Source: Ferruginibacter sp.
GTDB taxonomy: Bacteria; Bacteroidota; Bacteroidia; Chitinophagales; Chitinophagaceae
NCBI GenBank assembly: GCA_025352525.1
Contig: JANXTG010000056.1
Location: 1-48,291 of the forward strand
DNA length: 48,291 nt
Reading direction: 5' to 3'
Of the stretch, positions 33,928 through 43,871 are shown piece after piece (positions within the stretch are counted from its first letter, which is position 1; every line of letters begins with the position of its first letter). The notes below the pieces were generated by a model. That model was not told where the DNA came from. It saw only the letters and a list, made by a program, of their open reading frames with translations, and searched no databases. A program made the position numbers and the translations under genes.

Positions 33928-35229
33928 ATGAAACTCTGGAATAAAGATCAAACTTCGCTTGCGGAAAGTGTAGAAAAATTTACAGTTGGAAACGATAAAA
34001 TATTTGATGTTTTATTGGCTAAACATGATGTAATTGGCAGTTTGGCACATGCAAAAATGCTGCATAGTATCGGGATATTAAGCAGCGATGAAATTACAAA
34101 TGTTGAAAATGCATTAGACAATATTTTACAGAAAATATTAAACCACGAGTTTAAAATTGATGATGATGTAGAAGATGTACATTCTCAAATTGAGATGATG
34201 TTGACCGAAATGATCGGGGAAGCCGGAAAAAAAATTCATACCGGTCGTAGCAGAAATGATCAGGTTGCAACAGATATAAAACTTTATTTAAAAGATGAAA
34301 TCGTAGCAATTAAAAATTTAGTTTTCTCCTTATTTAATTTGCTCATTGCCTTAAGTAACGAACACAAAGAGGCATTAATGCCGGGCTATACTCATTTTCA
34401 AATAGCCATGCCCTCGTCTTTTGGATTATGGTTTGCAGCCTTTGCCGAAAGCCTTGTTGATGATATAACTTTACTTCATGCCGCTTACAGTATCGCCGAT
34501 AAAAATCCTTTGGGAAGCGGTGCAGGCTATGGTTCTGCCTTTGCTCTCGATAGAAAATTAACCACTCAATTATTAAATTTTAATACGCTTAATTACAACG
34601 CTGTTTATGCGCAAACTACCCGTGGTAAAACAGAAAAAATAACAGCGATGGCATTGAGTAGTATTGCTTCAACTTTGAATAAATTAGCTGCAGATGTTTG
34701 CCTGTATGTTAACCAAAATCATTCTTTTATTTCTTTTCCCGATGATGTAACAACAGGAAGCAGCATCATGCCACATAAAAAAAATCCTGATGTTTTTGAA
34801 TTGATTCGTTCTAAAACAAATATAATACAGGGTGCACCCAACACGCTTGCCTTGATGCTTACAAATATGCCAACCGGGTACCACAGAGATGTTCAATTAA
34901 CGAAAGAAGTTTTGTTTCCTCAAATAAATTCTTTAAAAGACTGTTTAAATATTTTGCTGATTGTCTTGCCGCAAATCAACATCAACACAAATATTTTAAA
35001 GGATGAAAAGTATACTTATTTATTTAGTGTGGAAGCTGTAAATGATCTGGTAAAAAAAGGAGTTCCTTTTAGAGATGCTTACCGCCAGGTTGGCGATGAT
35101 ATTGATAATAACACGTTTTCTTATGATCTTTCCCGAATGCTGGAACATACGCACGTAGGGAGTTTAGGCAATTTATGCAATGATGAAATTGTAAAAGCAA
35201 TGCAACAACAAACAGCATTTTTCACATGA
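33928..35229 (+). CDS. argH: Argininosuccinate lyase
   Basis: 433 aa, slightly short of the usual 450-460. It splits argininosuccinate into arginine and fumarate, the last step of the pathway. Family motifs in order are DVHSQIEMML, TGRSRNDQVATD (about 105-116), PGYTHFQIAMP and the signature GSSIMPHKKNPDV (about 274-286) with its flexible catalytic Ser. It is the last gene of the arginine operon and converges on a small unknown minus-strand gene 11 bases away. I found no obvious hairpin in that gap. Confidence 0.95.
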   Translation: MKLWNKDQTSLAESVEKFTVGNDKIFDVLLAKHDVIGSLAHAKMLHSIGILSSDEITNVENALDNILQKILNHEFKIDDDVEDVHSQIEMMLTEMIGEAGKKIHTGRSRNDQVATDIKLYLKDEIVAIKNLVFSLFNLLIALSNEHKEALMPGYTHFQIAMPSSFGLWFAAFAESLVDDITLLHAAYSIADKNPLGSGAGYGSAFALDRKLTTQLLNFNTLNYNAVYAQTTRGKTEKITAMALSSIASTLNKLAADVCLYVNQNHSFISFPDDVTTGSSIMPHKKNPDVFELIRSKTNIIQGAPNTLALMLTNMPTGYHRDVQLTKEVLFPQINSLKDCLNILLIVLPQININTNILKDEKYTYLFSVEAVNDLVKKGVPFRDAYRQVGDDIDNNTFSYDLSRMLEHTHVGSLGNLCNDEIVKAMQQQTAFFT

Positions 35230-35240
35230 TCGTTTTAAGT

Positions 35241-35642
35241 TTATGAAATATCAACATTGTAAACATCCAGATCATTTCTGCTAATATTTTCTACAAAAAA
35301 GCCGCCTGGCTCCGGAATATTTTCAATCAAATCAAAAGATTTGCAGGAGCTTGGCAAACCGGAAAAAATAAGGGTAAAATAGAATGTTTTTCTAGGCTCA
35401 ATAAATGTCCAGCTCGGATAAATACTTATTTTTAAAGTATGAATTAATGAACTTTTATGACTTGAATCTCTTGCATACAAAAAAGTAGATTTCCATATTC
35501 TTATACCGTCTGCGTCATTACCCGCGTCATATTTACAATGAACTATCACCTGTCTTTCTTCCTCAACAATTTGTTGCACATCGAATTTTATTGCTACATC
35601 AACTTTTGTTTTAGGTTTAGCAGGAAAATCAATCAAAGGCAT
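35241..35642 (-). CDS. Conserved-looking hypothetical protein, beta-rich
   Basis: 133 aa, no signal peptide. The alternating hydrophobic pattern (VDVAIKFDVQQIVEE, RIWKSTFLYARD, TFYFTLIFSGLP) suggests an all-beta, Ig-like sandwich. A Cys occurs at about 101 (PSSCKSFDLIENIPEPGG). I do not recognise a named family. It follows hutU by 22 bases on the same strand, so it may be cotranscribed with the histidine degradation genes, but nothing in it looks enzymatic. Confidence 0.65.
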   Translation of the reverse strand: MPLIDFPAKPKTKVDVAIKFDVQQIVEEERQVIVHCKYDAGNDADGIRIWKSTFLYARDSSHKSSLIHTLKISIYPSWTFIEPRKTFYFTLIFSGLPSSCKSFDLIENIPEPGGFFVENISRNDLDVYNVDIS

Positions 35643-35664
35643 AACTATAATTACATTAATAAAT

Positions 35665-37332
35665 TTATTTCAACCTCTCTTTTATATCCAACTTAAATTT
35701 TCTTGCATAATCTTTTGCCACATCATAACCTGCATCTGCATGTCGAATAACGCCCATGCCCGGATCATTTCTCAGCACCCTTGCAATTCGTTTTTCAGCA
35801 TCGTCCGTACCATCAGCAACAATTACCATACCCGCATGTATGCTGTAACCCATACCCACGCCGCCTCCGTGGTGCAGACTTACCCAGCTTGCGCCGGCAG
35901 CAGTATTAATTAATGCATTTAATACAGGCCAATCTGCCACTGCATCACTGCCATCCAACATTGCTTCCGTTTCTCTGTTAGGGCTCGCAACGCTTCCCGT
36001 ATCTAAATGATCTCTTCCAATAACAATCGGCGCTTTTACTTTTCCTGTTCTTACCAATTCATTAAATGCAAGGCCGGCTTTTTCCCTTTCGCCCTGACCA
36101 ATCCAGCAAATTCTAGCGGGCAATCCCTGAAAAGCGATTTTCTCTTTGGCCATTTTCATCCAGCGTATCATTCCTTCATTTTCCGGAAATAATTCCATCA
36201 TTACTTTATCGGTTACAGCAATATCTTCTGGGTCACCACTCAAGGCTGCCCAACGAAATGGTCCTCTTCCTTCACAAAAAAGCGGGCGAATGTATGCAGG
36301 TACAAAGCCCGGAAAATCAAAAGCATTTATCAATCCTTTTTCAAAAGCTCGTGCCCTCAAATTGTTACCGTAGTCAAAAGTAATTGCACCACGTGTTTGT
36401 AATTCCAGCATTAATTCTACATGCAGTTTCATGCTGTCATACGCAATGTTTACATACTCATCAGGATTTTGAACCCGCAAAGCATCAGCTTCGATGTTGG
36501 TATAATTATGCGGAATATATCCTATCAATGGGTCGTGTGCAGAAGTTTGATCTGTTAACGTATCAGGAATAATATTTCGTTCAATTAATCGCTGCAGCAA
36601 TGCAACGGCATTACAAACAATCCCAATGCTTATTGCTTGTCCTGCTTGTTTTGCAGCCACAGCAGCATCAATCGCTTCATCAATATTTTCAAATTTTTTA
36701 TCAAGGTATTTTGTTTCAATTCTTTTATCAATCCGCCATGGTTCTACCTCAGCAATTAATGCCACGCCATCATTCATGGTAATTGCTAATGGTTGAGCAC
36801 CGCCCATGCCCCCAAGTCCGGCAGTTACGTTTAATGTTCCTTTTAAAGATCCGGCAAAATGTTTATCTGCAACAGCTCGGTAAGTTTCATAAGTGCCTTG
36901 TACTATTCCCTGGCTGCCAATATATATCCAGCTGCCGGCTGTCATTTGCCCGTACATCATCAAACCTTTTTTTTCCAGCTCGTCAAAATGTTTCCAGTTT
37001 GCCCAGTTAGGTACTAGTTGCGAGTTGGAAAGTAAAACCCTTGGTGCATCTTTATGCGTTTGCAACATGGCAACGGGTTTGCCACTTTGTATTAAAAGCG
37101 TTTCATCATCTTCCAAATCTTTTAATGCTTTAATAATAAGATCTAGCGATTCAATATTACGTGCTGCTTTTCCTCTTCCGCCATAAACAATTAATTCTTC
37201 CGGACGTTCGGCTACATGCGGATCTAGGTTATTCAGTAACATTCTTAATGCAGCTTCCTGCACCCAACCTTTGCAGTTTAAAGTACTGCCCGTTGGCGTT
37301 TTATATTTTGCGTAATCGTATAAAGAACTCAT
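35665..37332 (-). CDS. hutU: Urocanate hydratase
   Basis: 555 aa, standard length. It converts urocanate to imidazolone propionate using tightly bound NAD+ as an electrophile, the second step of histidine degradation. Visible segments include [10 protein letters not shown] at about 49-58, [13 protein letters not shown], the dinucleotide-binding [12 protein letters not shown] (about 170-181) and the [15 protein letters not shown] stretch. [11 protein letters not shown] near the C-terminus is typical of the family. The order on the minus strand is hutH, an unknown 99-codon gene, hutU, an unknown 133-codon gene. The remaining hut enzymes (imidazolonepropionase and the formiminoglutamate step) are not in this window. 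Confidence 0.97.
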   Translation of the reverse strand: MSSLYDYAKYKTPTGSTLNCKGWVQEAALRMLLNNLDPHVAERPEELIVYGGRGKAARNIESLDLIIKALKDLEDDETLLIQSGKPVAMLQTHKDAPRVLLSNSQLVPNWANWKHFDELEKKGLMMYGQMTAGSWIYIGSQGIVQGTYETYRAVADKHFAGSLKGTLNVTAGLGGMGGAQPLAITMNDGVALIAEVEPWRIDKRIETKYLDKKFENIDEAIDAAVAAKQAGQAISIGIVCNAVALLQRLIERNIIPDTLTDQTSAHDPLIGYIPHNYTNIEADALRVQNPDEYVNIAYDSMKLHVELMLELQTRGAITFDYGNNLRARAFEKGLINAFDFPGFVPAYIRPLFCEGRGPFRWAALSGDPEDIAVTDKVMMELFPENEGMIRWMKMAKEKIAFQGLPARICWIGQGEREKAGLAFNELVRTGKVKAPIVIGRDHLDTGSVASPNRETEAMLDGSDAVADWPVLNALINTAAGASWVSLHHGGGVGMGYSIHAGMVIVADGTDDAEKRIARVLRNDPGMGVIRHADAGYDVAKDYARKFKLDIKERLK

Positions 37333-37482
37333 ATAATTTCGATATTATAAAATGATAATATTTTTAATCCTTTTTAGTTTTAACGATAATTGATAATTAC
37401 AAAAATTGTTCAAAATAAAATTCTACTCAAAAAAGGAAAAAAGCTTTAGCAATTCTTACAAAATTCAATAAAAATTATTGGC

Positions 37483-37782
37483 TTATTTTTTTCTGAATGC
37501 TAAGCTTTCCAAGTTATGTTTTAAAAGTAACTCTTTGTCTGAAGTGTATTTATTCAATAAAAATACTGCGTTGTTTAGCTGCTCTTCATTTGCATTTTTA
37601 ATAAATGGTTTGGCTATTACATTATCCCATTTGTTATTTACACTATTGTCGTAAGCGATTCTTAAATAACAATGATTTCTAAAGTTCAGTTCTGTTGCAA
37701 ATTTTAAATCAAGCAAATTAGATAAACGTATTATTTCGTTTTTGATTGAAGTCCTATTTTCAAAATTCATTTCTATTAACAC
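37483..37782 (-). CDS. Small hypothetical protein between hutH and hutU
   Basis: 99 aa (or 95 from Met5). It has the look of a real, charged, globular protein: EIIRLSNLLDLKFATEL, then NHCYLRIAYDN and KWDNVIAKPF, then a helical C-terminus ending LLLKHNLESLAFR. I have a vague memory of such short NHCYxRIxxDN proteins in Bacteroidota without an assigned function, so I do not name it. Gaps of 79 bases to hutH and 150 to hutU are wider than in a tight operon. Confidence 0.6.
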   Translation of the reverse strand: MLIEMNFENRTSIKNEIIRLSNLLDLKFATELNFRNHCYLRIAYDNSVNNKWDNVIAKPFIKNANEEQLNNAVFLLNKYTSDKELLLKHNLESLAFRKK

Positions 37783-37861
37783 AAGGAAATTTTTTGATTA
37801 AAATTTTATTCTTTTATGTTATGATGTATATGCTTAAAAATTACATTTCTTACAAATTAAT

Positions 37862-39367
37862 TTAAGAATTATTCTTTAATTTGAATTCCTGTATAAATGA
37901 AATTGACTTCATTATATCAATTCTCATCACTCTATCAGCTTCATTAAAACTTACTTCTTTTCTAAATTCAGTAATTATTTTTTCCAGTGCGGGCGAAGTT
38001 TTTAAAGGTCGGCGAAATGCTAATGCCTGTACTGCAGCTAATAATTCAATCGCTAAAACCTTCTCCACATTATCTAATAATCTTTTACATTTTACGGCGC
38101 CATTTGCACCCATACTTACGTGGTCTTCCTGGTTGTTGCTCGATGGTATGGAATCTACAGAAGACGGTGTACATAATTGTTTGTTTTCACTCACAATTCC
38201 TGCAGCGGTATACTGTATAATCATCATGCCTGAATGCAGACCAGGATTTTTTATAAGAAAAGGCGACAAACCTCTTTGTCCACTAATAAGCTGGTAAGTT
38301 CTGCGCTCACTGATGCAGGCAATTTCACTCATAGCAATTGCTAAAAAATCTGCTGCAAGTGCCAATGGTTGACCATGAAAATTTCCACCGCTTACAATCA
38401 AATCTTCATCAGGAAAAATATTTGGATTGTCAGTAACAGCATTTATTTCTGTAATAAAAATACTTTTTACATACTCAACTGTATCGTGCGATGCACCATG
38501 CACCTGAGGAATACATCTAAAAGAATAAGGATCCTGTACTTGCTCTTTTATTTGCGCTGCAATTTCGCTATTAGTCAATAATTCTCTCAGCTTTGCAGCT
38601 ACTATTCCCTGTCCTACATGTGGGCGCACAGCATGAATAGCCTCATTAAAGGGTTCTGTAATACAATCAAAAGCATCAAAACTAATGGCTGCAATTACAT
38701 TAGCCCAATTTAATAAACGTTCCGCTTGTATAAGATTGTAAAGTCCGTATGCACTCATAAACTGTGTACCGTTTATTAGTGCCAATCCTTCTTTGCTTTG
38801 TAAATTGATTGGTCGCCAGTTAAGTTTTTGTAAGGCTTCTGCTGATGTCATTCTCACACCTAGTAAATCTACATCACCCAAACCTATTAGCGGTAAACTC
38901 AGATGGCTTAATGGTGCAAGATCACCCGATGCGCCCAATGAGCCCTGTGTGTAAATGACCGGATACATTTTTGCATTATACATATCCATCAATCTTTTTA
39001 CTGTATCAATCTGTACACCTGAATGACCATAACTCAGCGATTTTATTTTTAGCATGATCATCAGTTTCACAATTTTCTCCGGCACTTCATCACCCAAACC
39101 ACATGCATGAGATTTTAATAAATTACTTTGTAATTCACTAAGTTGGTCACCGCCTATCTGTACATTTTGTAAAAAACCAAAACCCGTATTAATGCCGTAA
39201 AAAACAGCATCTTTATCTTTCATTTTTTCATCCAAATATTTTCTGCATTTTAATATTCGTGCATGCGCATCAAAAGTTATAGAAACCAATTGATCGTATA
39301 CCAGCAGATTTTTTATTTGCTGAAAATTTGTGTGCTGCCTGTCTAGCGGTAAATAATTATAACTCAT
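37862..39367 (-). CDS. hutH: Histidine ammonia-lyase
   Basis: 501 aa. It eliminates ammonia from histidine to give urocanate, the first step of histidine use. The self-cyclising MIO prosthetic group comes from Ala146-Ser147-Gly148 in GSLGASGDLAPLSHL, preceded by YGINTGFG (about 57-64) with the catalytic Tyr. QVHGASHDTV and SGGNFHGQP (about 325-333) are also present. The PAL/TAL variant is unlikely given the hut neighbourhood. The ATG at 39367 follows a TACTTTTG -7 box by 37 bases, and it is the first gene of the hut run. Confidence 0.95.
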   Translation of the reverse strand: MSYNYLPLDRQHTNFQQIKNLLVYDQLVSITFDAHARILKCRKYLDEKMKDKDAVFYGINTGFGFLQNVQIGGDQLSELQSNLLKSHACGLGDEVPEKIVKLMIMLKIKSLSYGHSGVQIDTVKRLMDMYNAKMYPVIYTQGSLGASGDLAPLSHLSLPLIGLGDVDLLGVRMTSAEALQKLNWRPINLQSKEGLALINGTQFMSAYGLYNLIQAERLLNWANVIAAISFDAFDCITEPFNEAIHAVRPHVGQGIVAAKLRELLTNSEIAAQIKEQVQDPYSFRCIPQVHGASHDTVEYVKSIFITEINAVTDNPNIFPDEDLIVSGGNFHGQPLALAADFLAIAMSEIACISERRTYQLISGQRGLSPFLIKNPGLHSGMMIIQYTAAGIVSENKQLCTPSSVDSIPSSNNQEDHVSMGANGAVKCKRLLDNVEKVLAIELLAAVQALAFRRPLKTSPALEKIITEFRKEVSFNEADRVMRIDIMKSISFIQEFKLKNNS

Positions 39368-39404
39368 TAACCATTTGGTTTTATTATTTTTAAATCAGGT
39401 ATTT

Positions 39405-39412
39405 CAAAAGTA
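39405..39412 (-). promoter_or_regulatory. Candidate -7 box (TACTTTTG) for hutH
   Basis: On the minus strand this matches TAnnTTTG exactly, and it is the same octamer seen before ndk and the nrnA-like gene. No -33 TTTG at correct spacing. Confidence 0.4.
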
Positions 39413-39481
39413 ACCAAACAATATTGAATTTTGCTGCGCAAATGCTTGTTGTAGTAATTTTTATACCTATCAAATTTAATT

Positions 39482-40474
39482 ATGAAGAAGATATTTTCAC
39501 TGTCATTGGGTATTTTGTTTAATTACTGTTTACATGCTCAAATGGTGAAAATTTTAACTTCAGGTACTAAAATTTCTTTAAGAGGTTTAAGTGTTGTTTC
39601 TGATAAAACTGTTTGGGTAAGTGGCAGCAGTGGGACTGTAGGATTTACATTAGATGGAGGAATTAATTGGCATTGGATAAATGTTAATGGATTTGAAAAA
39701 AGCGATTTTAGAGATATTGAAGCTTTTGATGACAGTACTGCAATAATAATGGCCGTTGATAAACCGGCTTATATTTTAAAAACGAGTGATGCAGGAAAAT
39801 CATGGAGGACAGTTTACAGCAATTTTGAGAAAGGTATGTTTTTAGATGCAATGGATTTTAATAAAAATAATGGAGTTGTAATCGGAGACCCAATTGACGG
39901 AAAATTTTTTGTGGCTACAACCAAAGATGCAGGGGAAACCTGGCTTGACATCCCCTTTGCACAAAGACCTAAAGCAGACAGTGGTGAAGCATGTTTTGCA
40001 AGTAGTGGTACAAATGTGAGGTTACCCACAAATAATAAACCGGTATTTATAAGCGGCGGAGTTTCCTCTCATTTTTATTTAGATAAAAAAAAGATATTTC
40101 TTCCAATATTACAAGGCAAAGAAAGTACAGGAGCCAATTCTATAGCTTATAAAAATAAAAAAATGTTTGTTGCAGTTGGCGGTAATTTTAATGCAAAAAA
40201 TGACAGAGAAAGAAATTGCTTTGTAACATATAATGCGGGGAAAACGTGGTCTGCACCTGTTATTTCTCCGTTTGGATATAGAAGTTGTATTGAGTTTATA
40301 AAACAAAATACCTGGATTACCTGTGGCTTAAACGGTATTGATATTTCATTAAATAATTGTAAGGAATTTAAATCAATCAGTACTGAAGGGTTTCATGTTT
40401 GCAGAAAATCACCCACCGCCAACATCGTCTATTTTGCAGGATCAAATGGAAGGGTTGGGTCGTATAAATTATGA
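39482..40474 (+). CDS. Exported beta-propeller-like protein (YCF48/BNR-type repeats)
   Basis: 330 aa. A signal peptide is likely (1-19, ending LHAQ). The body holds repeated blades with the Asp-box-like pattern S/T-x-D-G/A-G-x-x-W, for example TLDGGINWHW, TSDAGKSWRT, TKDAGETWLD and TYNAGKTWSA. This is the repeat seen in YCF48/photosystem-assembly-like and sialidase-like propellers. No sialidase catalytic Arg triad or Asp/Glu arrangement can be identified, so I do not call it a glycosidase. It is probably periplasmic or cell-surface. It is a single gene, divergent from hutH and convergent with parC. Confidence 0.8.
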   Translation: MKKIFSLSLGILFNYCLHAQMVKILTSGTKISLRGLSVVSDKTVWVSGSSGTVGFTLDGGINWHWINVNGFEKSDFRDIEAFDDSTAIIMAVDKPAYILKTSDAGKSWRTVYSNFEKGMFLDAMDFNKNNGVVIGDPIDGKFFVATTKDAGETWLDIPFAQRPKADSGEACFASSGTNVRLPTNNKPVFISGGVSSHFYLDKKKIFLPILQGKESTGANSIAYKNKKMFVAVGGNFNAKNDRERNCFVTYNAGKTWSAPVISPFGYRSCIEFIKQNTWITCGLNGIDISLNNCKEFKSISTEGFHVCRKSPTANIVYFAGSNGRVGSYKL

Positions 40475-40488
40475 TATAAGTACTAAAT

Positions 40489-40518
40489 AAAAAAAGACGC
40501 AGTTGCTGCGTCTTTTTT
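40489..40518. terminator. Bidirectional hairpin terminator before parC
   Basis: Stem GACGCAG / CTGCGTC with A run on the left and T run on the right (AAAAAAAGACGCAG ... CTGCGTCTTTTTT). It serves both the propeller gene and parC, which converge here. Confidence 0.85.
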
Positions 40519-40520
40519 AT

Positions 40521-43034
40521 TTAGCCAAATAAATCCTGTTGTGGGTTATCATCTTTAGCAACGATCCATTCCATTTCAATATTTTTATTAAAATCTATAA
40601 GCTTCGCCCCTACTGCTTTCCATCCCATTACTTCCACAAGGTTGTCAATTTTAAACTTTACATTGTTTATTTGCTGGCCTTTACCAGTTTTTACATTTAA
40701 AATTGCATTTTCGGCGGATGAGACAGCGGTTAGTGCATTATTTTTTCCTTCCTTGATAAAATAAAATTTACTGTGCAGTGTAGTTGTTTCAATTTTAAAA
40801 CGCTTTACGTTGTATTGCAATTTATCGTTGTCGAGATAAACTGCAGTCATAATTTTTTCTACATCAAATTTCTCCAATAACATTATTTTTTCAGGTTCAA
40901 AACGTTGGGTAAGTTCCTGATCAATAATTTCGTAATTACCGTCATTGTAAAAAACTACCAGCCTGTCTTCTGCTTCAAACTTGCCTAAATAATTTCCTTT
41001 TTCTTCGCTATTTAACCTGCCGAACTTTGTATCAAACCACAATTTTTTTGCATCAAGCGTAGATCTTCCTGCTTCTTTAAACCGAATGGTTTTAATCGGA
41101 TATTTTGACACAGTATTTCCCATGGAGCCTCTGCCCTTTATTTCGAGTTCTTCAAAGTAAAAATCAAATTCTTTTTTCTTGGCAGAACAGTTCGGGCTTA
41201 AAATAATTTTTACTACTTCTGCTTCGCCATTTGCATTTGTACTAAAATATTGAACTCTGCTTTTTTCTGAACCTTTTGTAAGGTCATATTCTTTTTCACG
41301 GGTAATACCGGTAACATTAAATCTTTTGGCAAAACTGGTTCCTGTTTTTCCATCAACATAAATTATATTATAAGTTGTTCTTTCATCTGCTTTTTGAAAC
41401 ACTGCGGCATGAATTATATCTTTTCCAATAAAAGTTTTTTCAGAAACCCTTACCACTTTCATTACTCCTGCTTTTGTAAATGCAATAATATCATCGAGAT
41501 CTGAAACCTCACCGATATATTCATCTTTTTTAAGTGAAATACCAATAAAACCATCGGCAAAATTTGCATACAATTTAATGTTGGCAATGGCTACAGACTT
41601 CGCTTGTATGGTATCAAATGGTTTAATTTCTGTTTTTCTTTCTCTGCCTTTTCCGAATTTCTTTAATAAATTTTCATAATAAGCAACGGTATAATCTGTA
41701 AGATTGGCAATATCTTCCAATACCTTTTTTATTTCAACTTCAATATTATTAATCTGTTCATTCAGTTCATCAATATCGAGTTTGTAAATTCTTCTTACCG
41801 GCTTTTCTGTAAGTTTTATAATGTCTTCTTTTGTAATATCCCTTCTAAGTAATTTTTTAAATGGCGTGAAAGCTTTGTCTATTGCATCTAAAACTTTATC
41901 CCATGTTTCATGTTTCTTTTCTAACTCTTTATAAATTTTTTCTTCAAAAAATATTTTTTCCAATGAGGTATAATGCCATTTCTCCTGCAGCTCAGCAAAC
42001 TTTATTTCAAGTTCTTTCAACAACAGCGCTTTTGTATTATCAACCGAAGATTTCAGCAATTCTGTAACCGTTAAAAAAACCGGCTTATTGTTATCAATAA
42101 CACAAGCATTTGGCGAAATGCTTACTTCACAATCTGTAAAAGCATACAGTGCATCTATGGTAATATCCGAAGATATACCTGCAGCAAGTTCAATAACAAT
42201 TTCAATATCAGCGGCAGTTAAATCTGTTACCTTTTTTATTTTTATTTTACCCTGGTCATTGGCTTTTACAATGCTCTCCATTAAACTTGTTGTGGTAACA
42301 GCAAATGGTACATTTTTAATGATAAGTGTTTTTTTATCCTGCTCTTCAATTAATGCACGTACCCTTATTTTACCACCCCGTTTTCCTTCATTATAATTGG
42401 TAGCATCCATTATACCACCGGTTAAAAAATCGGGTAACAGTTCAAATTTTTTGCCCCTTAAATATTTTATAGAGGCATCAATTAATTCACAAAAATTATG
42501 AGGTAGAATTTTAGTGGCAAGTCCAACTGCAATACCTTCTGCACCCTGTGCGAGCAATAAAGGAAATTTCATTGGCAGCGTTACCGGCTCATTTTTACGG
42601 CCATCATAACTAAGTTGGTTGTTGGTTGTTTTAGCATTAAAAGCCACTTCGAGGGCAAATTTGCTTAACCTTGCTTCAATATATCGTGGTGCTGCTGCAT
42701 CATCGCCGGTTCTTACATCACCCCAATTTCCCTGCGTTTCAATTAATAAATCTTTTTGCCCCATGTTGACCAAAGCATCGCCAATGCTTGCATCGCCATG
42801 CGGATGATATTGCATGCTCTGCCCAATAATATTTGCGACTTTATTAAAACGGCCGTCATCCATTTCCTTCATGGCATGTAAAATTCTACGCTGCACAGGT
42901 TTTAACCCATCTTCAATGGAAGGCACGGCTCTTTCCAAAATTACGTAACTGGCATAATCGAGAAACCAGGTTTTATATTGTCCGCCAATACCGCTGTCGC
43001 TGTGTTTATATTCTTCTTTATTTGCTTTTGCCAT
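40521..43034 (-). CDS. parC: DNA topoisomerase IV subunit A
   Basis: 837 aa type IIA topoisomerase cleavage subunit; with ParE it decatenates replicated chromosomes. The N-terminal breakage-reunion domain has DGLKPVQRRIL, the HPHGDASIGDAL helix (about 77-88, the usual fluoroquinolone-contact region) and the catalytic Tyr118 in AAAPRYIEARLS. The remainder contains a coiled-coil tower and a C-terminal part starting about residue 490. GyrA is the alternative, but the shared operon with parE and the missing GyrA-box pattern favour ParC. It is last of four minus-strand genes (parE, methyltransferase, DUF1835, parC). Confidence 0.92.
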   Translation of the reverse strand: MAKANKEEYKHSDSGIGGQYKTWFLDYASYVILERAVPSIEDGLKPVQRRILHAMKEMDDGRFNKVANIIGQSMQYHPHGDASIGDALVNMGQKDLLIETQGNWGDVRTGDDAAAPRYIEARLSKFALEVAFNAKTTNNQLSYDGRKNEPVTLPMKFPLLLAQGAEGIAVGLATKILPHNFCELIDASIKYLRGKKFELLPDFLTGGIMDATNYNEGKRGGKIRVRALIEEQDKKTLIIKNVPFAVTTTSLMESIVKANDQGKIKIKKVTDLTAADIEIVIELAAGISSDITIDALYAFTDCEVSISPNACVIDNNKPVFLTVTELLKSSVDNTKALLLKELEIKFAELQEKWHYTSLEKIFFEEKIYKELEKKHETWDKVLDAIDKAFTPFKKLLRRDITKEDIIKLTEKPVRRIYKLDIDELNEQINNIEVEIKKVLEDIANLTDYTVAYYENLLKKFGKGRERKTEIKPFDTIQAKSVAIANIKLYANFADGFIGISLKKDEYIGEVSDLDDIIAFTKAGVMKVVRVSEKTFIGKDIIHAAVFQKADERTTYNIIYVDGKTGTSFAKRFNVTGITREKEYDLTKGSEKSRVQYFSTNANGEAEVVKIILSPNCSAKKKEFDFYFEELEIKGRGSMGNTVSKYPIKTIRFKEAGRSTLDAKKLWFDTKFGRLNSEEKGNYLGKFEAEDRLVVFYNDGNYEIIDQELTQRFEPEKIMLLEKFDVEKIMTAVYLDNDKLQYNVKRFKIETTTLHSKFYFIKEGKNNALTAVSSAENAILNVKTGKGQQINNVKFKIDNLVEVMGWKAVGAKLIDFNKNIEMEWIVAKDDNPQQDLFG

Positions 43035-43054
43035 TTTTTTATTTTCTTCTTCTT

Positions 43055-43861
43055 TTACACTGCCCGTAATTCAAAATCTTTTGCATTTTTCATTTCTCCC
43101 TGTACTTCGAAAATCTCTTGTGTAGCAAGGGTTTTTAGTCTCCACAAAAGATAAGCATCACTTACTGGTATTTTAATTTTATTACCAACCTGCTGTAATA
43201 TTTTAGATGCCTTTTGAAAATCTGCCGTTACAAACTTTTTAATATCGGCATCGTAATAATCATAATTATATTGAGCTAATTTTTTACCGCCTTCCAGTAT
43301 TCTCACTCCTTTATTTTCGTTCATTATTTTTTGCCATTCATCAGGATCAACCTCAAATTCGCTGAGTGTAATTTCTCTGGCTAATTTTTTAGCTTTTAAA
43401 AATTCTTTTGCAGGTATCTGGTAAAGCCATTCAGGATAAAAAATATTTCCTTTTTCATTTATAAAAGGAAGATTATTTAAATACAAAATAAAAATCCTTC
43501 CCTGAAATTCTTTCATGTAATTCAACAGCCAATAGTATCCACTTACATCATGCGCATTTTGTGCCGCCCATATCCATATAATTTCAGCCTCATTTCTGCG
43601 CAGCATACCTACAAGTTCTGTAATTGTCTTATAATCTTCGTCAATGTCATTTATATTTTTGCCTTCATACTCCCCTCCTTCTACAACATGCTGCCACCAA
43701 AGTTTGCGCTCCTCTTTAGCCTCACCAACATACATATTTTCCAGTGGGCCAAGTGCATAATCATCCTTTATTGTTTTTATTTCTCCTGCAAGTGTTTCAT
43801 CAAGCTCAATTACTTCTTTTAAAACCTTTGCATCTGCCTCGCCAAATACCATGTGTACCAT
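43055..43861 (-). CDS. DUF1835 domain protein
   Basis: 268 aa. The N-terminus MVHMVFGEADAKVLKEV and the DDYALGPLENMY stretch (about 34-45) are typical of DUF1835, and the following region (about 60-130, with EIIWIWAAQNAHDVSGYYWL) and C-terminal half match the usual DUF1835 plus DUF3658 layout. The function is unknown. No signal peptide or membrane segment is present. It sits 10 bases after the methyltransferase and 20 before parC, so it belongs to the topoisomerase IV operon by position. Confidence 0.82.
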   Translation of the reverse strand: MVHMVFGEADAKVLKEVIELDETLAGEIKTIKDDYALGPLENMYVGEAKEERKLWWQHVVEGGEYEGKNINDIDEDYKTITELVGMLRRNEAEIIWIWAAQNAHDVSGYYWLLNYMKEFQGRIFILYLNNLPFINEKGNIFYPEWLYQIPAKEFLKAKKLAREITLSEFEVDPDEWQKIMNENKGVRILEGGKKLAQYNYDYYDADIKKFVTADFQKASKILQQVGNKIKIPVSDAYLLWRLKTLATQEIFEVQGEMKNAKDFELRAV

Positions 43862-43871
43862 TAAATTATTT

